A program made the translations under genes and the position numbers. The notes beneath the pieces were generated by a model. It saw only the letters and a list, made by a program, of their open reading frames with translations, was not told where the DNA came from and did not search any database. Shown in pieces: positions 7,305 to 14,718 of a stretch of 50,892 bases of DNA (position 1 is the stretch's first letter; every line of letters begins with the position of its first letter). Source of the stretch: an uncultured Roseburia sp. (GTDB taxonomy: Bacteria; Bacillota; Clostridia; Lachnospirales; Lachnospiraceae); assembly GCA_947642555.1 (NCBI GenBank), contig CANRSX010000035.1, positions 1-50,892 of the forward strand. The letters are read 5' to 3'.

Positions 7305-7589
7305 ATGTTAAATATGAACCTTCAGTTTTTTGCTCATAAAAAGGGAGTTGGTTCCACCAAGAACGGCCGTGACTCCGAGTCCAAGAGATTAGGAGCCAAG
7401 AGGGCGGACGGACAGTTCGTGAAGGCCGGCAATATTTTATACAGACAGCGCGGCACGAAGATCCATCCGGGTGTCAATGTCGGCATCGGCGGGGATGATA
7501 CCTTATTTGCCTTAAAGGACGGTATTTTACGGTTCGAGAGAAAGGGCAGAGACAAGAAGCAGGCTTCTGTATATCCAGTGGCTGAATAA
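7305..7589 (+). CDS. rpmA: 50S ribosomal protein bL27 with Prp-cleavable N-terminus
   Basis: 94 residues. It opens with [14 protein letters not shown]: the extension ending LQFF before AHKKG is the known Prp processing signal in Firmicutes and Fusobacteria. The core [19 protein letters not shown] and [15 protein letters not shown] are diagnostic for bL27, which reaches the peptidyl transferase centre after processing. It starts three bases after prp ends, behind GGGAGGTG. A hairpin with a T-rich tail follows. Confidence 0.97.
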   Translation: MLNMNLQFFAHKKGVGSTKNGRDSESKRLGAKRADGQFVKAGNILYRQRGTKIHPGVNVGIGGDDTLFALKDGILRFERKGRDKKQASVYPVAE

Positions 7590-7600
7590 GAGCAAGGCGG

Positions 7601-7638
7601 GACCCGGTTAGATGAGATACTAGCCGGGTCTGTTTCTT
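7601..7638 (+). terminator. Terminator or attenuator between rpmA and obgE
   Basis: An 11-base-pair stem (GACCCGGTTAG at 7601-7611 with CTAGCCGGGTC at 7620-7630, one G-U pair) and 8-base loop, followed by TGTTTCTTCTT. It separates the ribosomal genes from obgE, probably lowering rather than abolishing read-through. Confidence 0.7.
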
Positions 7639-7679
7639 CTTAAAATGATGGATCAGGACACGAAACGGGGTAACAGGTT

Positions 7680-8963
7680 ATGTTTGCAGACAGAGCGACA
7701 ATTATCATAAAATCCGGTAAGGGCGGCGACGGCCATGTGAGCTTCCGCAGGGAAAAATATGTGCCGAACGGCGGGCCGGACGGCGGCGACGGCGGAAGAG
7801 GCGGCGACGTCATCTTTGAGGTGGACGACGGACAGAATACGCTGGCGGATTATCGTCACCGGAGAAAATTTGCGGCACAGCCCGGGGAGGAAGGCGGGAA
7901 AAAGAACTGCCACGGAAAAAACGGAACGGATCTCATCTTAAAGGTACCGGCAGGAACGGTGATCCGCGATGCGGCGTCCGGGAAAGTGATCGCAGACATG
8001 TCCGGGAAAAACCGCAGACAGGTGATCCTTCGCGGCGGAAGAGGCGGTCTGGGAAATCAGCATTTTGCGACATCGACCATGCAGGCCCCGAAATACGCGC
8101 AGCCGGGCGGTGAAGCCATCGAGCTTGAGGTGAAGCTGGAGCTCAAGGTCATTGCGGATGTCGGTCTGGTCGGCTTTCCGAATGTCGGCAAATCCACGCT
8201 GTTATCCCGTGTGACCAACGCGCAGCCAAAGATCGCGAATTACCATTTCACGACGCTTCAGCCGAATCTGGGCGTCGTGGAGTTAGAGGGCGCCCGCGGA
8301 TTTGTCATCGCGGATATCCCGGGGCTGATCGAGGGCGCTTCGGAGGGCGTGGGGCTCGGACACGAATTTCTCCGCCATATCGACCGCACGAAGGTCATCA
8401 TTCATATCGTGGACGCGGCCGGAACCGAGGGGCGCGATCCCATCGCGGACATTCACGCAATCTGCCGTGAGCTGCGCGCCTACGACCCGAAGCTCTTAGA
8501 AAAGCCGCAGGTGATCGCAGCGAATAAGATGGATGCCGTCTATGGCGACGAGAATGAGGTCATCACAGCGCTGAGGCGCGAATTTGAGCCGGAAGGGATA
8601 AAGGTATACCCGATCTCCGCGGTCAGCGGAAAAGGCTTAAAGGAGCTTCTGTGGCATGTCAGGGAGCTGCTTGACACCTGCAGCAGCGAGCCGGTGGTCT
8701 ATGAGCAGGAATTTGATCCAGCGCTGCAGTTCTTTCAGGACGAGCCCTACACGATCACGAGGGCGGATGACGCGGCATTTGTCGTGGAGGGGCCGAAGAT
8801 CGACAAGATGCTCGGATATACGAATATTGACTCGGAAAAAGGCTTTCTGTTCTTCCAGAAATTCTTAAAAGAACAGGGGATCTTAAAGGAGCTTGAAGCG
8901 CGCGGCATTCAGGACGGCGATACGGTCCGCATGTATGGAAACGAATTTGATTATTATAAGTAA
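7680..8963 (+). CDS. obgE: GTPase Obg (ObgE/CgtA)
   Basis: 427 residues. The glycine-rich Obg fold (about 1-158, many GGDGG turns), the GTPase domain with G1 GFPNVGKST (about 165), G3 DIPG (about 212) and NKMD (about 282), and the C-terminal OCT domain (about 350-427, ending GNEFDYYK) are in the standard order. Obg acts in 50S subunit assembly and stress control. Start ATG 7680 follows GGGGTAACAGGTT, a modest site. It is followed by a highly structured intergenic element rather than directly by yhbY. Confidence 0.97.
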   Translation: MFADRATIIIKSGKGGDGHVSFRREKYVPNGGPDGGDGGRGGDVIFEVDDGQNTLADYRHRRKFAAQPGEEGGKKNCHGKNGTDLILKVPAGTVIRDAASGKVIADMSGKNRRQVILRGGRGGLGNQHFATSTMQAPKYAQPGGEAIELEVKLELKVIADVGLVGFPNVGKSTLLSRVTNAQPKIANYHFTTLQPNLGVVELEGARGFVIADIPGLIEGASEGVGLGHEFLRHIDRTKVIIHIVDAAGTEGRDPIADIHAICRELRAYDPKLLEKPQVIAANKMDAVYGDENEVITALRREFEPEGIKVYPISAVSGKGLKELLWHVRELLDTCSSEPVVYEQEFDPALQFFQDEPYTITRADDAAFVVEGPKIDKMLGYTNIDSEKGFLFFQKFLKEQGILKELEARGIQDGDTVRMYGNEFDYYK

Positions 8964-9125
8964 AAGTTCAGCCATGCACCGAAAATGGGCGAATCATGCT
9001 CGCATGAATGAGCACATTCTGAGGTGCATGAGCGGAACGCCCGTATATGAGCAAGGTTAGCTGCGTAGCAGCGGGAAAGCGTCGAAGACGCCCTTGCGAA
9101 TGGCGTGGGCTGAACTTTAACTTTT
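8963..9125 (+). ncRNA. Candidate structured RNA or cruciform repeat between obgE and yhbY
   Basis: A closed multi-branch fold is visible. The outer stem is 8963-8973 with 9108-9118 (AAAGTTCAGCC and GGCTGAACTTT, 11 perfect pairs). Inside are 8974-8980 with 9023-9029, then 9051-9056 with 9092-9097 enclosing two hairpins, 9060-9064 with 9068-9072 and 9079-9083 with 9087-9091. GGGCG 8987-8991 could pair with CGCCC 9038-9042, forming a pseudoknot. A T run (9121-9125) follows. It could be an RNA element acting on yhbY or a small mobile repeat. No protein frame fits it. Confidence 0.55.
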
Positions 9126-9147
9126 TAGAGAAAAATGAGGTAAATCT

Positions 9148-9459
9148 ATGGAACTGACAAGTAAACAGCGCGCCTATTTAAGCGGCTGTGCCAATACAAT
9201 CGAGCCCATTTTCAGCGTCGGCAAGGCAAGCCTGACCCCGGAGCTGGTGATGGCGCTGGACGAGGCGATCGAAAAACGGGAGCTGATCAAGGTTTCCGTC
9301 CTGAAAAACTGTACGGATGATCCGCATGAGATCGCGCAGATGATCGCGGAGCGCACGCATTCCGACGTGGTAAAGGTAATCGGCAAGAAAATGATCCTGT
9401 TCCGGCAGGCAAAAAAGAACACAAAATACGAGCTTCCGGAAAAACGGAAATCTCACTGA
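9148..9459 (+). CDS. yhbY: YhbY-family RNA-binding (CRM domain) protein
   Basis: 103 residues, the usual size. MELTSKQRAYLSG at the start, then FSVGKASLTPELVMALDEAIEKRELIKV and IAERTHSDVVKVIGKKMILFR are characteristic of the CRM/YhbY fold, which associates with pre-50S particles. ATG 9148 follows ATGAGGTAAATCT. It lies between obgE and nadD, a common order in Clostridia, and supports a ribosome-assembly theme for the operon. Confidence 0.93.
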   Translation: MELTSKQRAYLSGCANTIEPIFSVGKASLTPELVMALDEAIEKRELIKVSVLKNCTDDPHEIAQMIAERTHSDVVKVIGKKMILFRQAKKNTKYELPEKRKSH

Positions 9460-9500
9460 CAAACATTTCGCACAGCAGAGGATAAAGGCAGGGATCTGTA

Positions 9501-10247
9501 ATGGAACAACAGGCGCAGCGAAAAAAAATCGGACTTCTCGGGGGATCCTTTGATCCGATTCATCAGGGACATCTGAATATAGCGGCAGCCGCCTGCGCAG
9601 AATACGGCCTCGCGGAGGTGTGGTTCATCCCGGCCGGACACTCGCCGAACAAGGATGAGACGGAAATGACGTCCGCAGAGCACCGTGCAGCAATGGTCGC
9701 GCTTGCCATACAGGGATATCCAAAGTTTAAGCTGTCGCGGATCGAGCTGGACGCGGCGGAAATCAGCTATACGTACCGTACGCTCACAAAGCTTGCGGCA
9801 CAGTATCCGGAAATCGATTTTTATTTTATCATGGGAGCGGATTCCCTGGATTATTTTGAACAGTGGCGCAGGCCAGAAATCATCTGCGAGAAGGCGGTGA
9901 TCCTTGTGGCGGCAAGAGATTCGCTTGCGCTTCCGCAGATCCGTGAAAAAATAGCAAAGCTACAGCAGCTGTTTTGGGCCAGAATCTTTCCGATCCAGAG
10001 CGGGTATACCGGGGTATCCTCCACAATGCTGCGGGAATATTTTTCCAGCCGCGGGGGCAAAAACGCACATCCGCTTCAGAATCAGGATAACAGTCAGGAT
10101 GGTCCGGGGAAGGACCCATATGGACGTTTGGACAGTTCATCACAGGATCCGGGTGGCAACCGCTTGGAGTGTCTGCGTCTGCTTCCGTCCGCCGTAGCGG
10201 AATATATCACCTCTCACGGACTGTACGGCTGCTCAGCATCGCGATGA
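9501..10247 (+). CDS. nadD: Nicotinate-nucleotide adenylyltransferase
   Basis: 248 residues. GGSFDPIHQGHLNIA (about 13-27) holds the HxGH nucleotidyl-transfer motif, and YTGVSSTMLRE (about 165-175) corresponds to the family's ISSTxIR signature. The enzyme makes deamido-NAD from nicotinate mononucleotide and ATP. A hydrophilic insert of about 40 residues (HPLQNQDNSQD through SSSQDPGG) separates the SSTxLR motif from the usual C-terminal helix VAEYITSHGLY, making it longer than the common 200-215 residues. ATG 9501 has GGCAGGGATCTGTA. It precedes yqeK, as in Bacillus. Confidence 0.95.
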   Translation: MEQQAQRKKIGLLGGSFDPIHQGHLNIAAAACAEYGLAEVWFIPAGHSPNKDETEMTSAEHRAAMVALAIQGYPKFKLSRIELDAAEISYTYRTLTKLAAQYPEIDFYFIMGADSLDYFEQWRRPEIICEKAVILVAARDSLALPQIREKIAKLQQLFWARIFPIQSGYTGVSSTMLREYFSSRGGKNAHPLQNQDNSQDGPGKDPYGRLDSSSQDPGGNRLECLRLLPSAVAEYITSHGLYGCSASR

Positions 10248-10350
10248 TATCAGCGGATATATCGGCATCCGGGGCCCGCAGGCAGAAATGTCCGGATACG
10301 TAAAACCGATTGCATCCGGCGATCCGGCCGGATAATGGAGGGAAAACAGG

Positions 10351-10935
10351 ATGGAACAACATGAAATTCGCAAACGTGTCAAAAAATCACTGGAAAAGCC
10401 GCGCTACGAGCACACCAAAGGCGTAATGTACACGGCCGGCTGTCTCGCCATGGCGCACGGCTGTTCGATTGAAAACGCGATGCTGGCAGGATTGCTGCAC
10501 GACTGTGCCAAGTGTATTCCGGATCAGGAAAAAATAAAAATGTGTGAGAAAAATGACATTCCGATCACACAGGTGGAATATGAAAATCCGGACAAGCTGC
10601 TCCACGCAAAGCTCGGCGCATTTCTCGCAGAGACACGCTACGAGGTGAAAAATCCGGAAATCCTTCACGCGATCCGCGTTCATACGACCGGCGAACCCGG
10701 CATGAGCATGCTCGACAAGATTATCTATATCGCGGATTACATTGAGCCGGGACGCAACAAGGCATCCAACCTGGAACTGGTGCGCAGGCTTGCTTTTGCG
10801 GATCTGGACGCCTGCATGGCGGAGATTCTGCACGACTGCCTGAAATACTTATCCAGCCGCGGAGGTTCGATCGATCCCACGACTCAGCGCACCTATGACT
10901 ACTACAAACAGCACCGGAAAGGAAACAATCTATGA
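10351..10935 (+). CDS. yqeK: HD-domain diadenosine tetraphosphatase YqeK
   Basis: 194 residues. H20 in RYEHTKGV, HDCAK (about 50-54), HAKLGAFLAE, HTTGEPGMSMLDKIIYIADYIEP are the metal-binding and YqeK signatures of this HD subfamily, which hydrolyses Ap4A symmetrically. Start ATG 10351 follows GGAGGGAAAACAGG. It overlaps rsfS by four bases (ATGA). The 100 bases before it after nadD contain no gene. Confidence 0.93.
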   Translation: MEQHEIRKRVKKSLEKPRYEHTKGVMYTAGCLAMAHGCSIENAMLAGLLHDCAKCIPDQEKIKMCEKNDIPITQVEYENPDKLLHAKLGAFLAETRYEVKNPEILHAIRVHTTGEPGMSMLDKIIYIADYIEPGRNKASNLELVRRLAFADLDACMAEILHDCLKYLSSRGGSIDPTTQRTYDYYKQHRKGNNL

Positions 10936-11279
10936 CATCAAACGAATTCTGTAAAATTGCAATCGCGGCGTTGGAGGACCGCAAAGCGGAGGATATCAGA
11001 ATCATCGATATCCGGGAGCTCTCGCCGGTTGCGGATTATTTTATTATTGCAAACGGCACGAATCAGCCGCAGCTTCAGGCCATGCGCGATGCCTGTGACG
11101 AAGCCCTCTATAAAGCAGGACTTCAGAAAAAGCAGGTGGAAGGCAACTCGAACTCGACCTGGATCCTGATGGACTACGGCGATCTCATCATCCATATCTT
11201 CTCGAAGGAGGACCGCCTCTTTTACGACCTGGAGCGGATCTGGAGAGACGGGAAGATCGTGGAGAAAAGCGATTTATAA
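10932..11279 (+). CDS. rsfS: Ribosomal silencing factor RsfS
   Basis: 115 residues. IDIRELSPVADYFIIANGTNQPQLQAM, then EGNSNSTWILMDYGDLIIHIFSKEDRLFYDLERIW, is the classic RsfS/Iojap sequence. It binds uL14 and blocks subunit joining under starvation. The start overlaps the yqeK stop, so they are co-translated. It closes the plus-strand operon and faces lexA tail to tail; the 131 bases between have no clean terminator that I could identify. Confidence 0.96.
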   Translation: MTSNEFCKIAIAALEDRKAEDIRIIDIRELSPVADYFIIANGTNQPQLQAMRDACDEALYKAGLQKKQVEGNSNSTWILMDYGDLIIHIFSKEDRLFYDLERIWRDGKIVEKSDL

Positions 11280-11410
11280 AGAAAAAGTCCGGCCAGTCGG
11301 AAGCGTATGGATGCTAAACTCGAAAGCACGGACAACGGCTCGCAGGTTCCTTCCCAGGCAGCGGAAAGGGCCTGTGAGTCGTCTGTCTGCTGAAAAAACC
11401 GTTCTATGCG

Positions 11411-12028
11411 TCAGGTAAACAGCCGGAACACCCCGAACACTTTTCCTAAGATCGTGCATTCTTCCACGATAATCGGATCCATCGTATCATTCTCCGGCTG
11501 CAGGCGGTAATAGCCGTCTTCCTTATAAAATGTCTTCACCGTCGCCGAATCCTCGACCAGCGCGACCACAATATCGCCGTTGCGCGCAGTCGACTGCTTC
11601 TGAACCAGAATCTGATCGCCGTCAAAAATACCGGCATTCACCATACTTTCCCCTTTTACATGAAGCATAAAGGACTCCGCGTTCGGCATAAGCTCCACCG
11701 GAATCGGAAAATAGCTCTCGATATTCTCATCGGCGAAAATCGGCTGACCGGCCGCAACATTCCCGACAACCGGGACATTCACAACCTCCCGCCTGGTCAG
11801 GTTAAAATTATCATCTATAATCTCAATCGCACGGGGCTTTGTCGGGTCCCTGCGGATGTAACCGTTCTTCTCAAGCGTCTCGAGATGCGAGTGGACGGAG
11901 GAGGTGGACTTCAGATGAACCGCCTCACAAATCTCACGTACTGCGGGCGGGTAGCCCTTGTTCAGAATCTCATGCTTGATATATTCCAAAATCTCGGTCT
12001 GCTTTGCACTGATCTTACCATATCCCAT
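11411..12028 (-). CDS. lexA: LexA repressor
   Basis: 205 residues. The N-terminal winged helix includes ILEYIKHEILNKGYPPAVREICEAVHLKSTSSVHSHLETLEKNGYI. The self-cleavage Ala-Gly is in NVAAGQPIF (about 91), the catalytic Ser in GESMVNAGIFDGD (about 127), and the Lys in VALVEDSATVKTF (about 165). It represses SOS genes until RecA-stimulated cleavage. ATG 12028 has CAGGAGGTTTTT. Its promoter reads TTGCAT at 12105-12110, 17 bases, TAGAAT at 12082-12087 on the minus strand, and a LexA-like box overlaps the -35, so it is probably self-repressed. Confidence 0.97.
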   Translation of the reverse strand: MGYGKISAKQTEILEYIKHEILNKGYPPAVREICEAVHLKSTSSVHSHLETLEKNGYIRRDPTKPRAIEIIDDNFNLTRREVVNVPVVGNVAAGQPIFADENIESYFPIPVELMPNAESFMLHVKGESMVNAGIFDGDQILVQKQSTARNGDIVVALVEDSATVKTFYKEDGYYRLQPENDTMDPIIVEECTILGKVFGVFRLFT

Positions 12029-12081
12029 ATAAAAACCTCCTGGTTCTGACCTGAAACAACAACTTCTGTATACCTGTATCT

Positions 12082-12232
12082 ATTCTACCACAAAAGAAGA
12101 CGGAATGCAAACATATATTCCGAAAATTTGTTCGGATTTTCTCTTGACAAACAGATGTTCCCGTATTAAAATGAAAGTATAAAACAAATGTTCGGAAAAC
12201 ACGTTCGGAATATGTGTTTGGAATATGTGTTC
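12082..12232. promoter_or_regulatory. Divergent lexA/yneA promoters with LexA-like boxes
   Basis: Plus-strand promoter TTGACA 12144-12149, 17 bases, TAAAAT 12167-12172 drives the YneA-like gene. The lexA promoter lies at 12082-12110. Motifs close to the Firmicute box GAACATATGTTC are seen at 12109-12120 (GAATATATGTTT on the minus strand), 12208-12219 (GAATATGTGTTT) and 12221-12232 (GAATATGTGTTC). A further inverted repeat CCGAA/TTCGG spans 12120-12135. Confidence 0.7.
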
Positions 12233-12240
12233 GATCCGTC

Positions 12241-12337
12241 TTAACGTGAGCCTCAGATAAGGAACGATCCGCTATGACACGGCGATTCTTAACGTGAGCC
12301 TCGGATGGGGAACGATCCGTTAGGACACGGGCGATTC
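12241..12337 (+). repeat. Two tandem copies of a 48-base repeat in the yneA leader
   Basis: 12241-12288 and 12289-12337 both run from TTAACGTGAGCCTC through GGAACGATCCG and GACACGG to GCGATTC, with a few differences. They lie in the transcribed leader downstream of the LexA-like boxes. Function unknown; probably a recent duplication. Confidence 0.75.
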
Positions 12338-12387
12338 CAGACGGCAGAATATCCGCAGTAATGGATTGGAAAGGAATGGGAGACGAT

Positions 12388-12753
12388 ATGAGAACAGACC
12401 GAAAACCAGCAGAACAATATCATACGGTGCAGACGGCGGGAGAGAAGTACCGTTTCCTGTTCTTTCTCACAGGGCTTCTGATGACAGCGGCAGTAGTCTG
12501 TATGCTGACAGATTCTGTCCGGACTCAGGCTGCGTCATCGCCGAAAGCGCCCGTTTATAAATATTATACGACCATTCAGATTCAGAAGGGAGACACCCTT
12601 TCACAGATCGCACTGGATCACATGACAGAGGAATGCGGCAGTCTGGACGAGTACCTGGAGGAAATCTGTGAGATCAACCATATTTCCCGGGATTCGATTC
12701 ATTCCGGCAGATATCTGACGATTCCATATTATTCCTCCGAATACCGGGAGTGA
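12388..12753 (+). CDS. YneA-like SOS cell-division suppressor (LysM protein)
   Basis: 121 residues: a short cytoplasmic part, one membrane segment (about 21-42, FLFFLTGLLMTAAVVCML), and an extracellular LysM domain (about 65-115, TIQIQKGDTLSQIALDHM to GRYLTIPYYSS). The position, divergent from lexA and next to LexA-like boxes, is that of yneA in Bacillus, whose product delays division during SOS. Start ATG 12388 has GGAATGGGAGACGAT; an earlier in-frame ATG at 12361 lacks a good site. Family membership is inferred from architecture and context, since LysM sequences alone are not specific. Confidence 0.75.
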   Translation: MRTDRKPAEQYHTVQTAGEKYRFLFFLTGLLMTAAVVCMLTDSVRTQAASSPKAPVYKYYTTIQIQKGDTLSQIALDHMTEECGSLDEYLEEICEINHISRDSIHSGRYLTIPYYSSEYRE

Positions 12754-12835
12754 CCGCAGTAAGCGCCTATGGAATGACGTGGGAGTGAACGGTAATTATG
12801 GTTTCAGAAAATCTATCGGGAAACGCACGGTTTGA

Positions 12836-12864
12836 TTGTTTTTCGGGGCGAAATGCGGTATAAT
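12836..12864 (+). promoter_or_regulatory. Promoter of the acyltransferase gene
   Basis: TTGTTT 12836-12841, 17 bases, TATAAT 12859-12864, about 37 bases before the start codon. Confidence 0.6.
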
Positions 12865-12900
12865 GAATTCGTAAAGCTTTTACGGAGGATGGATACTGTT

Positions 12901-13635
12901 ATGCTGAAGTTTATTTATGTGATTCTCATGAATCTGTTCCGTGCACCCTATATTATTCCGAAGATGCGCAGAGAAGCGGATCACCCGGAACGGTATACGG
13001 AGGAAGAGCGGTACCGGCTGGCGCGCCATGTTGTACGTCTGATGAAGACGTCCGGGGCGATTCTCACAAAAGCATACGGCACCGAAAATCTTCCGGAGGA
13101 AGGCGGGTATATGATGTATCCGAACCATCAGGGGAAGTATGACGCGCTTGGGATTATTCACACACATCGGATGCCATGCTCGCTTGTGATGGACAAGGCA
13201 AAATCAAATACCATCCTCGTACGTGAATTTGTTGACCTGCTGGAAGGAAAGCGGCTGGACAAAAAGGATGTGAGACAGGCGCTTACCATTATCAACGAGG
13301 TCGCCGAGGAGGTAAAGCAGGGCAGGCGCTATATCCTGTTTCCGGAGGGCGGCTATGACTTCAACAACCGCAATAATGTCTGCAGCTTTAAGGCAGGCAG
13401 CTTTAAGATCGCCTTAAAGTCAAAAGCGCCGATTGTTCCGGTTGCCCTGATTGATTCCTACAAAGTCTTCAACAGCTTCAAGATCGGCCCGGTTTCGACA
13501 CAGGTACACTATTTAAAGCCGATCCTGTTTTCCGAATACGGCACGTTAAAGACACAGGAGATTGCCAATATGGTACGTGACCGGATTCAGGAGAAGATCG
13601 ATGAGGTACTAAAACCCGGCCATGTACCGGCTTAA
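12901..13635 (+). CDS. 1-acyl-sn-glycerol-3-phosphate acyltransferase (PlsC family)
   Basis: 244 residues. The acyltransferase motif NHQGKYD (about 79-85) is the NHxxxxD box, and FPEGGYD (about 152-158) is the substrate-binding FPEG box. A hydrophobic N-terminal helix (FIYVILMNLFRAPYIIP) suggests membrane association. These enzymes add the second acyl chain to lysophosphatidate. Start ATG 12901 follows ACGGAGG by 12 bases; an upstream ATG at 12889 abuts the ribosome binding site. The gene ends six bases before the convergent recombinase gene. A second plsC homolog elsewhere is likely, so substrate is uncertain. Confidence 0.85.
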   Translation: MLKFIYVILMNLFRAPYIIPKMRREADHPERYTEEERYRLARHVVRLMKTSGAILTKAYGTENLPEEGGYMMYPNHQGKYDALGIIHTHRMPCSLVMDKAKSNTILVREFVDLLEGKRLDKKDVRQALTIINEVAEEVKQGRRYILFPEGGYDFNNRNNVCSFKAGSFKIALKSKAPIVPVALIDSYKVFNSFKIGPVSTQVHYLKPILFSEYGTLKTQEIANMVRDRIQEKIDEVLKPGHVPA

Positions 13636-13641
13636 AATCTG

Positions 13642-14691
13642 CTACACGTCCCTCAGCTTCACATATTTTGCGGCACTTCTTCTTCGCTCGTCGTCAAGTG
13701 CCGCATAATGTTTTCTTGTCGTGTTGACGTCCTTATGTCCCAGCACATCCGCCACCAGATAGATATCGCCTGTTTCCCGGTAGAGGGAGGTGCCATAGGT
13801 GCTTCGCAGCTTGTGCGGCGTGATATGCTTTAAGCTGGTGACCAGCCTCGAATATTTTTTGACAAGATTTTCCACGGAACGGACATTGATCCTCCGGTTC
13901 TGCATGGACAAAAAGAGCGCGTGGACACTTCCGTCCTCCGCCGTGATCTTCTGGCGCTCCACCATATAATCGAGCAGGGCAGTGCGTACCTCCTCACCAA
14001 AGTATACGACAACCTCTGCGCCGCCCTTACGGTGAATCCGGATACCGTTATTGCGGAAATCGACGTCCTCCATGTCAAGGCCGACGCATTCCGATACACG
14101 GATGCCGGTGCCCAGCAGCAGCGTCAGAAGAGCCAGGTCCCGCACTTTTGTCTTGTCATGATATTTCCGCTGGCGTTCCGTCAGATTTTCTCCGGATTCC
14201 ACCTCGTCGAGCAGCCTGGCCACTTCATCGACATCAAGCCGGATAATGTCTTTCTCATGGATCTTTGGCATGTCGACCTTTACCGCCGGATCGTTCTGGA
14301 TCAGTTCATTTTTGAAAAAATACCGGTAGAAGGAGCGGAGAGAGGCGAGCTTGCGCTTGATCCCGCGCTCGTCATTGGTGTGCTCCACGCCGTCCTTTTC
14401 ATAATATCTCAGATAGGAGAGATATTCCTCAATGTCCATCGGTGTGATCTGATCAAGGATCGTAATCGGAAACTCCCGGATCTCCATCCGCTGGCAGACC
14501 GGATTTACCGTGTGAAGATATTCAAAAAAACATCCGATGTCATATGCATAAGCGATCCTTGTCCGGGAGGCGGTGGTTGGCTCGATCCCGATAAAAAACT
14601 GCCGGCAGAAGGGCGGAAGCTCCTTTAAAAGATTTCTGAGATGAACTTCATTTTTTACATTAACATCCTCATGATACGCTTTTTCTTTCAT
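13642..14691 (-). CDS. Xer-like tyrosine recombinase
   Basis: 349 residues. An N-terminal SAM-like core-binding domain (about 20-145) precedes a catalytic domain with the conserved Arg in GTGIRVSECVGLDMEDVD, HKLRSTYGTSLY (His and Arg), LGHKDVNTTRKHYAAL (His and nucleophile Tyr). Length and sequence fit the XerC/XerD group slightly better than phage integrases, though it is about 50 residues longer than E. coli XerD. ATG 14691 has a perfect AGGAGG, favoured over ATG 14718, which overlaps the upstream stop. It lies 1.6 kb from the dif-like attachment site of the filamentous prophage. Whether this is the cell's dimer-resolving recombinase or a specialised one is open. Confidence 0.85.
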   Translation of the reverse strand: MKEKAYHEDVNVKNEVHLRNLLKELPPFCRQFFIGIEPTTASRTRIAYAYDIGCFFEYLHTVNPVCQRMEIREFPITILDQITPMDIEEYLSYLRYYEKDGVEHTNDERGIKRKLASLRSFYRYFFKNELIQNDPAVKVDMPKIHEKDIIRLDVDEVARLLDEVESGENLTERQRKYHDKTKVRDLALLTLLLGTGIRVSECVGLDMEDVDFRNNGIRIHRKGGAEVVVYFGEEVRTALLDYMVERQKITAEDGSVHALFLSMQNRRINVRSVENLVKKYSRLVTSLKHITPHKLRSTYGTSLYRETGDIYLVADVLGHKDVNTTRKHYAALDDERRRSAAKYVKLRDV

Positions 14692-14718
14692 AGATTTCAG
14701 CCTCCTGTTTTGATTCAT

